Positions 1 through 11,474 of a DNA stretch of 64,000 bases are shown here, one piece after another. The notes beneath the pieces are model-generated. The model searched no databases and was not told the DNA's origin. It saw only the letters and a program-made list of their open reading frames with translations. The stretch spans positions 40,381,584 to 40,445,583 of the forward strand of contig NC_088646.1 of NCBI RefSeq assembly GCF_964019385.1, given 5' to 3'. The stretch comes from Sycon ciliatum (lineage: Eukaryota; Porifera; Calcarea; Leucosolenida; Sycettidae). The translations under genes and the position numbers were made by a program. Numbering within the stretch: position 1 is the stretch's first letter; each line of letters begins with the position of its first letter.

Positions 1-510
1 AATGCAAGATTATGTCCAGTGCATTGCGTATGCGCAATTTTATCGATTGTCAAAATGGCCGCACATAATCCTGTCGGTGCGCTAGCAACTCTGTCCAAAG
101 TGAATTTTGACCATGGCACATCAATTGTGGTGAGGTCCTAATGTTTTTATCAGCTTGCCAAGGCCGTGGAATGCATAATACCATACTCCGTTTCCATGGT
201 TACCATGGGTTGTTACCATGGAATTTCGTAGTATGCCTTGTGCGATCACGTCTAAAATTTGTGGACTCCATCATTAGCCCCTTAGCAACAGTTTAGGGTC
301 AAGTTTTAGGTCAATGTTAGAACAGAGGCCATGCAGCATGTCTGTGTATGATGGTCCTACCGGTAGGTCCTACCGGTAGGACCGAGGTCTATGCAAGCTA
401 TCACTAAACAATGGTAGTAGAATTCCGTATCTCCTCTACCTACCTGTATGTTATCTTGTATCTTATCTCCTCTACCTGTATGTTATCTTGTATCTTGTCC
501 ACACGTGCAG
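1..510. other. Upstream stretch without a recognised gene
   Basis: No coding exon can be supported here. The first supported Mind bomb exon begins at 511 after a polypyrimidine/AG acceptor, so earlier exons probably lie outside the window or are not recognisable. At 353-383 two overlapping copies of the palindrome GGTCCTACCGGTAGG form a short self-complementary block. Confidence 0.5.
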
Positions 511-3500
511 TACAAAGATCAGGTTGGCATTGTCTCCGGCCAGATGCCCAAGTTTGATGTTCGGGTATCGTACGGATCAGGCGTGCGATGGATCTTCCAT
601 CCCGGCTGTCTGGTACGCCAGCGAAGCGCTAATGGCGATGATTTCTCCCAGGACTGGTTTACTGACAGCGGTGCAGATGCCACTGATGACACACTGGATG
701 AGCAACGGCTACTTGGCAGTGGTACGGATTTGGTAGCGTAGCAACAATAATGCGCCTCTCATTGCCATGCCATGGCGCTTCTCTCACATGATTCTAGTCC
801 TGGCACCATGATAAACAGTTTGATGCTCTTGCTGTGCCACAACTAATTACTTCATGCAACAGCACGGCTGACTCCAGCTGCCTGCCTGCAGTCCTGCTTT
901 GAAGCATGGGGTAAATGAAGCTTGGGGTAAATGAAGCATGGGGTAAAGAAGGCGCTGGCACCCTGTACCAATGCATGGTTGCGTATCGGCAGGTCTGGGA
1001 TTGTATGGTCTGGGATTGTACCGCGCTCTTCGCCAATGAATGGTTGCATGTTGGCAGGCCTGAGGCTGCACGAACCCCAGTGAGATATTGTGACATGTCG
1101 CCTGGATTTCATTAAACAACCTTGATATAAATGTGGCCATTCTGCATATGTTTGCATAGCGGCTGATGCCCTGGAAGTGGTATGAATGCTGTTGAACCTA
1201 CACATGCACAAGTACAGTAATGGAAAGTGTAAAGGGGAACTGATGCAGGGCGCCAGCTTTGTACTTTGGTTCGGATTTCACCTTGTGCAACTGTGCCAAG
1301 ATGTGTGTGTTGTGGTGTGTGTGTGTGTGTGTCAATAAATGTGCTCGCGTGTATCAACGTGTGTGCCTGTGTGTACTAATACGTGTGTTTATATGAATGT
1401 GTGTGCGTGTGTGTATGAACGTGTACATGCATGTGCGTATTTCTGTTCCTGCCCCACCACCAGCTCTAGCAGGTGTGGAGGATCCAAACTTGCAGCGGTT
1501 ACTAATGAGCTGGGTAGCTGACATGGTTCTATCCCCAGCCACGGCCATAGCCAAGTCCGTGCAAGAGGGCGATGTGGAGAAAGTGCGCCGCGAGCTGGAG
1601 CGTCACCAATCACATGTGAGCGTGCAGCATGCCTCTGTGTCACACTCTGGACTGGACTTGTGTATGTGTGTGTGTGTGTGTGTGCGTCCGCAATTTTGAC
1701 TTCCACATGCGTGCGTCGCTATGTCGATCACTTTAAGAAGACATTATCTTGATGTGTGCAGTGCTTGTGGGTATGTTTGTGTACAATTACCTGTGCCGTG
1801 TGTATACGTGTGTGCACACTGTATCAATTCTGTATTATGTGTTTGTGTGTACGTGTAGATCAATGATCGTGTTGGCGAGCACAACCAGACGTGTTTGCAC
1901 ATCGCCGCTGGTCTGGGCATGACGGAGATCATGGATCTACTCATTCAAAAGGGAGCTATGCTCTCAGCCGAAGACAAAGATGGTGATCAGCCAATACACT
2001 TTGCTGTCATGGGGTGAGTAGTACATCTGTCACATCTATACCTGCAGTGCATCTATACCTGCAGTGCATCTATACCTGCAGTGCATCTATACCTGCAGTG
2101 CATCTATACCTGCAGTGCATCTATACCTGCAGTGCATCTATACCTGCAGTGCATCTATACCTGCAGTGCATGCAGTGGTTGTACATGTACATGTATGTCT
2201 GTTCTGACTCTAGGCTGAAGCATCTTGGCAGTGTGCTGAGAAACACTGTACTCCCACTCTTGCAGGCTTGCTGTGCAAGGGAGAGAGAGAGAGACTGGGG
2301 GTGGTGGGTAGATATGCTGTGTTTTGTTTGCAACGCCGCAGCAATATAAGTACCTGTAGACGTCGTAGTCATATACCAGTACATATACCAGTACATATAC
2401 CAGTACATTTGCTACAATTGTAAGTCTTGCAGTACTTGTATATCACCAGTCCACTGTCATCATCCCCAATCATCTGCTTATATGAACGTCCACTCTGTTC
2501 TCCTGCACTGCACGCAGCAATGAACCTCGCTCCATTGCATGCCTGGCGCGTAACCACGCCGACATCAACGCATGCAATCACAAGGCAGCGACGGCACTGC
2601 ATTCCGCGTGTTTCCGTGGCAACGACTCTAGCGTGGCGGAGCTGCTGCGCCTGAAGGCCAGTGTGACGATACAGGTATTATCATACGTGTGCATGTAGTC
2701 TACTGTTACTACCCACCACTGTCCTGTTTGATATCTTGTCGTTTGATTACTGCAACGCCAGTTGTGGGTCCGTTTGCTCGGCTTGCCTGGGACGCTTACT
2801 GTTCCCACGTCTTTGCCACTTACTGTCGTCATGGTGAGAGCTTTGATTGCGGAAAACCCGGACTCCAGCCGAGTCTCACGCGGACCGTGAATTTTTTTGA
2901 TTGCCATCAGCGTGTGGGTAAAGTGGTTCTCACTCACTCAGACTGTGTGTGTGTGTTGCTGCTCATACGTTCTAATCTTTGTGTGTTACTACATGTACTG
3001 GTGGTGGCGTGGTTGTTCTTGCCATGGCCTTTCCTCAGGACGGTGCAGGGGACACGCCGCTGCATGATGCCGTGGCAAACGACCATGGTGAGATTGTGGA
3101 CATGCTGCTGGATGCTGGCGCTCCACTGGCTATCGGAAATGATCGTGGCTTCAATATTGTCCATCACGCGGCGCTCAAAGGACATCATTAGTGAGTAGAG
3201 AACAATATGGCAAGTACTCTTACAGAAGTAACAGTTAGTCAGTACTGCTGTACATGTGCATGTGTCAGTGTGCTACTGGCTGCTAAGAATCTGCTGAATC
3301 TGCTAGGAATCTGCTGAATCTGCCAGGAATTTGCTGAATCTGCCAGGAATTTGCTGAATCTGCCAGGAATTTGCTGAATCTGCCAGGAATTTGCTGAATC
3401 TGCCAGGAATTTGCTGAATCTGCCAGGAATTTGCTGAATCTGCCAGGAATTTGCTGAATCTGCAAGGAATCTGCTCAATCTGCTAGGAATCTCTCTGCCG

Positions 3501-6500
3501 TGAGATGGCTGCTCCACAGCGCGGGGTCACTAGACAGGCTCAGTCTGCAGAAGGTAGTCCTGTGACCGGTCTGGCCGCTCTGGCCGCTCTGCTCTCCTTT
3601 CAGGACACTGACTACAGTACCGGAGGCCCTGATGATTGCCCCGGCGTGGCCGTGACGTTTGACATGAGTGATTTTGATTTCCTGTACTGCAGTGTGCTGG
3701 AGAAGATAGTGCGCAGACACCCTGAGATGATCAACTCGACAAAGCCCGATGGCTGGACCGCGCTACATCTAACGGCGTTCAACAGTCACATGGGAGCCAC
3801 CACTGTACTGTTGCAACAGGTACATCCTGTGTGCTCTGTGCTCTGTGTGTGTGTGTGGGGGGGGGGGGGGGGGGGCATAGGTCGACATGTCATGTACATG
3901 TATGTGGCTATGTGTGTTGCACAAAAAAAGAAAGAAAAAAAGGGACTCATTGCATTCCCAACTCATCACAACCACGCGCTCTCAGCCGAACCATACAGAC
4001 ACCAGCAAGGAACCCGGCCCTTAGAGTGCGGATGCAAGTTTTTGCGATCCGCGGTGGAGTTTGTTTCACCGGTGTAGCTGCCTTCGGCAGGACCGCACCT
4101 ACACTGATTTGTTCTAGTGTTGATGTATGACTCAATAATATGGAGACTAACGAAGATATGGACTTAGCTCTGCTGACATACGAGGAGCTGCTCACAGTTG
4201 CCCGAGCTACAGGACTGACCAACCCGGAGACAATGGGCCGACAAGACTTGGTTGTTGCCCTTCGCAAGGAAGGACTAGGAATACGGAAGTCACCAGACCA
4301 AATGGTAAGCGACCTGCTCTCCACTTTCCAGCTGCTTAACGAGACTATAAAGGGTATGGCTTCAGAAATAGAATGTCTTCGAACGAGCAAGACAGACGCC
4401 ATTGTCTCCTTGCAAGTAGAAGTTGCTCAACTGAAGGGAGTAGTAGAGAGAATGCAGTCCACAAATCCCGTACCCGTAGCGTCCCCAGCTTGCACTGACC
4501 AAGAGAAATTGTACAGTAGCACTGCAAGGAAAGCTGCCTCACCAACAGGCACACACACCAGCACGGACGGTAGTACACGTACTACTACAAGAAGTAGTAC
4601 CCCAACGGCCAGACCTGACCTGCCCACCAAACCTCAAACGCAAGATACAAGCACAAGCGACAATGGGTGGCAAAACCCACACCGCCGCCGCCCTGCACAA
4701 GCCGACACCAACACTACCAGTAGTCCACTGAAACGCACTATCACAAGCCAGTTCACAAAAGAGCCAGCCCGTACCAAACGCACTGACCTTCAGGGCGTGG
4801 AGCGGGTGAAGCGCACGGCTTTCTACCTTGGCAATGTAGACCTTGGATGCGATGCTGCCTCAATTGAACTGTGGTGTAAAAAGAAAGATGTCGAAGTTTT
4901 TCACTGCTCAATCTCAGAATCACGGTACTTTGGTACAGCTTATGCCCACCTGGTTGTGGGAGAGAACTGTGTAGACAAGATCCAAGGGCCTGACTTCTGG
5001 CCTGACAAAATTAGTATCCGGAAATGGAGGTTCCACACTGACCAGACTGAATCTGAACAATGAGTAAACCAACACCTCAACTTGACCCTAACGCAACACC
5101 CTTCTATCCCTCAACGCCCTTAGCCTCCTTTCCCGTAGCCTGCATCAATGCACGTTCCCTTAGAAACAAATCTGCTGAGCTATCCGACTTTCTCACGACC
5201 AGCTGTCCCCTTGTTGTTTGCATAACTGAAACCTGGTTGTGTCCACAAATTTCCCTCTCCTTCCCAGGCTATGAATGTTTTCGAAGGGATCGACCCACCT
5301 CCGAGAATAAAATTAACACCAACGACTTCCTGGCCTATGGCGGTGTTGCTATCTTAGTAAAATCAAGTGCATTTGGTCCTATTACCCACCGTACAGACCT
5401 ACATCTTCCGCAATTCGAAGCTACCTGGGTAGAGATATCGCCATCCACTGGAACCTCTGCTTGCCCCACGCGCCAGCAGCCCATCCAAATTGCGGCTGTC
5501 TACCGCCCACCGTCCACCGACCCGTCGGTGATAGATAACTTTTACGCCTCATTTCAAAGCTGCTTGACTAAAATACGGACCCCTGGCTCGCCAGTCCTCA
5601 TCATGGGAGATTTCAATGCTAAATGTTCCACCTGGTATGGAACAACAACAGACACTGCAGGCCACCACCTTTCATGTCTTCTTGACATGTTTTCCTTGCA
5701 GCAACACGTCACATTCTCGACCCACCGCTCCCACAAAGGCAATGAGGCTGCTCTGGACCTGATGATCACTGACACTGCAGCCAGCATCTGCGATCCGCGC
5801 CCCTCAGCCCCTCTCGGTCAGTCGGACCACTCAATTGTTCTCGGCCGTTTGTGCATCCCGACATGTACCGCATCACCACCTGCACCCAACACTACACTGC
5901 CCTCCCATTCCTTCCAGATACCTGACTTCAGTCAGTTTGACATCTCCTCCATTCTTCCCACTCACCTAGTTGCTCTGAATGAATCCATTGCTAATGTGAA
6001 CTGGCATGCTGCTCTCCAGTTGAAGCTTGGAGATCCAAACCGTACTGCTCCAGCATTTTATGACATCCTTCATGGTCTATGCTCCGCTTTCCTACCCACC
6101 CGGTCGCGCTCTTCAGCCCCTAGACGACGTACACCAAGTCCCCCGTGGCTGACACGTGCTGTTAAAGCTCAGCTGAAGAGGAAGCGAGACTCGTACAGCT
6201 TGTATCGCAAGTATCCTACCCCTAGCAATCACGAGCATTACAAGTACGAACGTAACAGAGCACGAATCCTATCTAGAGCGGCTCACCGCCAGTATGTGTC
6301 CTCCATTAGCACTAACCCCTCATCCATTATTGCATCCACCCCTAATTTGTTCAAGTTTGTTAAGCAGCTTCGTTCGCCGACCCCTGTTGGAAACCCTATC
6401 ATCACTGAACTCCATGAAAATAACACAGTACACAACGACCCTACCCAGATTGCCAATGCTCTGAATCGCCAATTCATCAGCTTTGGAACACCGGATGATC

Positions 6501-9500
6501 CTGCATGGTCTCTTCCTGGTATTCCATACCACGGGCTCCCAGCACTACCCTCTTTTAGCACTACTCCCACCGCCATTGCCCAACACATCCGTCGCCTAAA
6601 GCCGAAGAAGGCGGCAGGTGCAGATGGCATATCTCATGAACTCCTAAAAGCCCTGTCTCCTAGTATAGCTATCCCTCTCAGCCTAGTTTTCAACCAGTCC
6701 TTCGCCACCGGAATCTTCCCTGATGTCTGGAAGGCAGCTGTGGTTGTGCCTATTTACAAGAATAAAGGCAGTAAACTGTCTGCATCCAATTATCGGCCGA
6801 TTTCACTCCTTTCCACCATTTCAAAGCTCTGTGAACGTGTGGCATTTGGCCACTTATACCACCATGTGAACCCGGTCCTTGATCCGTCACAGTCTGGATT
6901 TCGGCGAGGCGATTCGACCGCCTGGCAGTTGCTGAGGCTTGTGCAGAAGCTCTATGAATGCAAGGATCAGAAGCAATTTAGCCTCCTATGTTTTTTCGAC
7001 CTGAGCAAAGCATTTGACACTGTCTGGACAAGGGGTCTCCTCCATAAGTTAGCAGCGTTTGGCGTAGCCGGGACGTGTCTGCAGTGGCTCACCAGCTATC
7101 TCACTGAACGTCGACAGAGTGTCCGAATTGGACATGTCTTGTCCGCCCCTCTAACAGTCCACTCTGGAGTGCCCCAGGGCTCTATCTTGGGGCCTCTATT
7201 GTTCATCGTATACGTTAATGATTTGGCAGGTTTGGATCATACCTCACTCTACGCGGACGATACAGCGCTCCATATAACCGAGCCAGGATTATTACAAGCC
7301 TGCGACTCGCTACAGTATCACATTAATCAAGTTGTGCGCTGGATGTCGAAGTGGAAACTCCGCCCCAATGTGTCGAAAACGGCAATCATTTGTATCCCCC
7401 CACGACCCTCCAGTGACCTCACCCTCTTTACGACTCGGCTTTTTACTTTCCCTGATGATCCCATTGCTATCAACATTGTTAAAAATCACAAACACCTTGG
7501 TATATTTCTTGATGAACACTTGTCCTGGGATTCGCACGTAACCTATATTGAAAAGCGAGTTTGCTCCACGATAGGCTGCATTTCTCCTCACATCTCCCAT
7601 CTACAACATGGTTGTCGAATACAAATTTATCACTCTTATGTTCTTCCTTTGTTTGATTACTGCTCTCTCGTTTGGTCCTCCGGTCTATCCTCCGCTCTTA
7701 TGCATCGGTTAGAAGTCACCCACCGTAAATTACTTCGATTAATATTTCGCATGCCCCCTCTGACCTCCTCTCAGACGCTATACATTTTGGCTTCCTCTTC
7801 CCCTCTCTCAGAACGCTTTCCCCACTCGGCATGCAAATTCATTCACCGTATTAAGCTTCAACTTGCTCCTCCTCATGCACTTGCGCATTTAAGCTGGTTC
7901 AATAATAGCTCGCGTACTAGATGTTCTCTCCATTTCCCACTTGCCAGATCATCGATCCTTTTAAAATCCCCTCTGTTCAAGTCCTATTCTCATTGGTCTC
8001 GGCTTCCGCAGGAGGTAAAGTCTCGTGACACCTTCGCTGCATTTTGTTCCATTCTGCCCGCGCCTAAGTCGAATTGAATTGAGTTCGTTGTTTTCCATTG
8101 CTAGCCTAATCTTCATACTGCTCTCTCCAGGTTCCTATAGCACTTCTTTTGTTTTGTTTTCCTTTCTCTTTTTTTCTCCTTCTTTTTCTCAGTTGTCCCC
8201 ACCATGGCTGGTTAAAATCGCCCGCATCACATGCTTATTGGCACTATGTCATCGTGATTGTGGAATAATAAAATAATAAAGGACACTTCCGTTGAGAGAT
8301 AACATTGTTCCAATATTAATATTGTTAAAATTGGAAATATGGCCGAAAGCTCTGTCGCAATATTTAGTTCTGAAGAGATTCATTGGCCAGAAAAAGCCAC
8401 TTCAACCAGCCATGTGGTTTACTAGTGGACCAGGCTAAAATTATAAGTAGTGGCGGTCAATCCATCAGCCTTGCAAGCTGGTGTATGGTGTAATCCCAGC
8501 ACACGTTGCTATGTCTTACATAGCTTGTTCGCGATCATCCCTTCAGCAGTGGGCAGGAGTATAATATGAGTGCTCAAATACACTGTACCTGTGTTCTGTG
8601 CCATCAGTGCATGGGCATTAGAACACGACACACACATCATCTTTTATTCTATCTCCATCATATTGCGTGCATCATGCCAGGGCGTGTGGTAACGCTTGAA
8701 CGTACCAGTAGTACAGTGTTTGCTACTGCATGATCACAGTGTTGTCTTCTGTCTCTTTCCAGCCTGGGTGCCAAATCAACGCCAAGACAAACACAATGCA
8801 GACACCACTGATGCTGGCCGTGGAGAAGGGGGCGTCGTCGTGTGTCGAGCTGTTGGTCAGTTACGGCGCAGAGCTAGAAGAAAAGGACAAAGATGGCGAC
8901 ACTGCCCTGCACACGGCAGTAATACGTGAGAACATGCAGCAGACGCTGAAGAGGATAGTAGTGAGCAGCGACGTTACCAGCGAACAGCAGTCTCTCCTGC
9001 TCAGCCAGGTCAGTCAGTCGGTATATCGATGGCGTGTGTCTCCTATCTCCCTGCTGTGTGCCACCTTCGGTAGTTTTGGTGGTCCCCTTGCACTGACGGC
9101 AATAGGTGTACACTAATGGTCTAATGCCAACTAGAGCAACGGGCGGCACCAGAACTAATTAATTTAGGACCAACTAATGATCTGTGTGTCTTAGCTTGTA
9201 TTGTTTTCGGTCATATCACCCTGGCTAAGAGGACACTGAGCTAGCTGTGCACGAGAGGAGGTACATGTACCACGATCACTTAAAAAGAGGTTTTCAGAGC
9301 AGACCGGCATGTGAGGAGACCTAGTCACTGTCTTACTCATTTCTATGCTTTTCCTCATTCGCAGATTGCACCGAAGCTCGGCCTGGACCCGAGCTTGGCG
9401 GAAAGCCAGAACGCGGTGGCCATTGCCTGCTTTCTGGCTCAGGAGGGTTGCAGTCTGACAGCGCTCAACAAGAAAGGCAAAACGCCACTGGACATGTGCT

Positions 9501-9801
9501 CTAACGATAAGCTGAGAGCTCTGATCAAGAAGTTCGAGAAGCCGAAAGGGTACGTGACTGACGTTGCGCACCACATAGCAGTGTAGCGAACAGAGTAATG
9601 TTTTGCTTGTCCCTTTTCCCTTAGTAGGTGAACGAGTGTGGTGTATGTGTGTGTGTGTCATTGCCTATTTATCACGGTGATCCTGGGTGGGTGCATGGAG
9701 CAGGCTTTGTAATGGCTAATGTACTGCACACACGTACGCGCGCGCACACATGCACACGCGCGCGCATACACACACACACACGTATGCGTGCACACATGCA
9801 C

Positions 9802-9880
<79 letters not shown>

Positions 9881-11293
9881 CTCTCATCGTGTTGGCGGTC
9901 TGTGATCCGCATGTCATTTACAGATGGTCTCCGTTTCACGGCAGCAATCGGGTAGGCGGATTGCGAGGCGCTCAACCTGCACACCCGCCTAGAATGGCGG
10001 TGAAGCTGAGTACTGATGGAGCGGCTGCTAGTTCCACTGTACCTAGGACCACTATGCCTAGTTCCACTGTGCCCAGGACCACTGGTGGTGTTAGCAGTGC
10101 TGGTGGTGCGGAAGTTATCAAGGTTCACACACCGCTGACAGAGTGCTCGGTGTGCGACAACAAGGCCAACATCCGTTTCCAGCCATGCGGTCATGAAATG
10201 CTGTGCGAGGCATGTTCTCAACGCTCGGCTCGCTGTCCTTTGAGAGGATGCAAGGTAAACACTACACACTACAAGTACACACTACACGCTACAGTACAGT
10301 ACACTCTTGTGTATACTATACTACTGTACATTGCTGACTCATGTACAGTAGTAGTACATACCCGCTACACTCTAATGTTTTATACAATAACAGTTACTGC
10401 AGTATTGCTGTGCATGACCGGGTACTGTGTGCATGACCGGGTACTGTGTGCATGACCGGGTACTGTGTGCATGACCGGGTACTGTGTGCATGACCGGGTA
10501 CTGTGTGCATGACCGGGTACTGTGTGCATGACCGGGTACTGGCTCATAATAATTATACACTGTACGGTAGTAACTAATACTTGCTACCCCAGTCGATGAG
10601 TACTTATCTGTTGGTACAAGTAGTAGTCTTACAAGCCCTGATTACATTTGAATGCGTTGAGCTCTTTGTTCATTGTTGTTCTCACATTTTGCTGATTGTA
10701 ATAAAAAACGTTGTGTCGAGTAGTCTTACAAAAAAACAGCGAGTTACTTGTAGCAGTGTGTAACATGGCCTGGCAGTTACCTGTAGCGGTGTGTAACATG
10801 GCCTGGCAGTTACCTGGCTATGCACCCGCTTGCCTGAAAAGTGAAAAATACGTGCAACTAGACTAAGTACGAATAGAAGCAAGAAGAGAAGTGTGGACAG
10901 GGTGGTACTGTGATGTGCTGTTAAGTGTACTAGACTGCTAATACATGTTCATGTACCACGTGAAGTCACGACGTATTGTTAAAACCTGCTACATGTGCAA
11001 GTATCCAGTGTTAGGAGCAAACAAATTATTATTTTTTGCTCCTTCTGTGTGCTATTTGTTCCAATTCCATGCAGGCTGCTGTTTTGTCCAAGATCAAACT
11101 AGAATATGAACCAGCACCTGCTCAAGCACCCGCTGCTGTTGATACTGCTAGTGTGGCTGGTCCTGATGATGATGCATGCATGATGTGTGATAACAAGGCA
11201 ACTGTCACGTTTCAACCATGTGGTCATGTGGTGACGTGTACAGGTGAGTGTGGTGGTACTGTCCCTCTGCCTGCCGGTGTCTGTCTGTTGTGC

Positions 11294-11383
<90 letters not shown>

Positions 11384-11418
11384 AGGGAGGGAGGGAGAGG
11401 GAGAGAGAGAGAGAGACG

Positions 11419-11474
<56 letters not shown>

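Larger units (their letters stand above)
3977..8280 (+). mobile_element. Full-length APE-type LINE (Jockey/CR1/L2 group) in a Mind bomb intron
   Basis: A non-LTR retrotransposon with two intact frames, a 5' leader of about 160 bp and a short 3' UTR ending in an A-rich simple repeat (AATAATAAAATAATAAA, to about 8280). It sits in the intron between the exons ending at 3819 and starting at 8763, in the same orientation as the gene. The 5' end is approximate: it is placed after an A-rich tract at about 3920-3945, and no target-site duplication could be fixed. Intact frames point to a young insertion. Confidence 0.85.
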
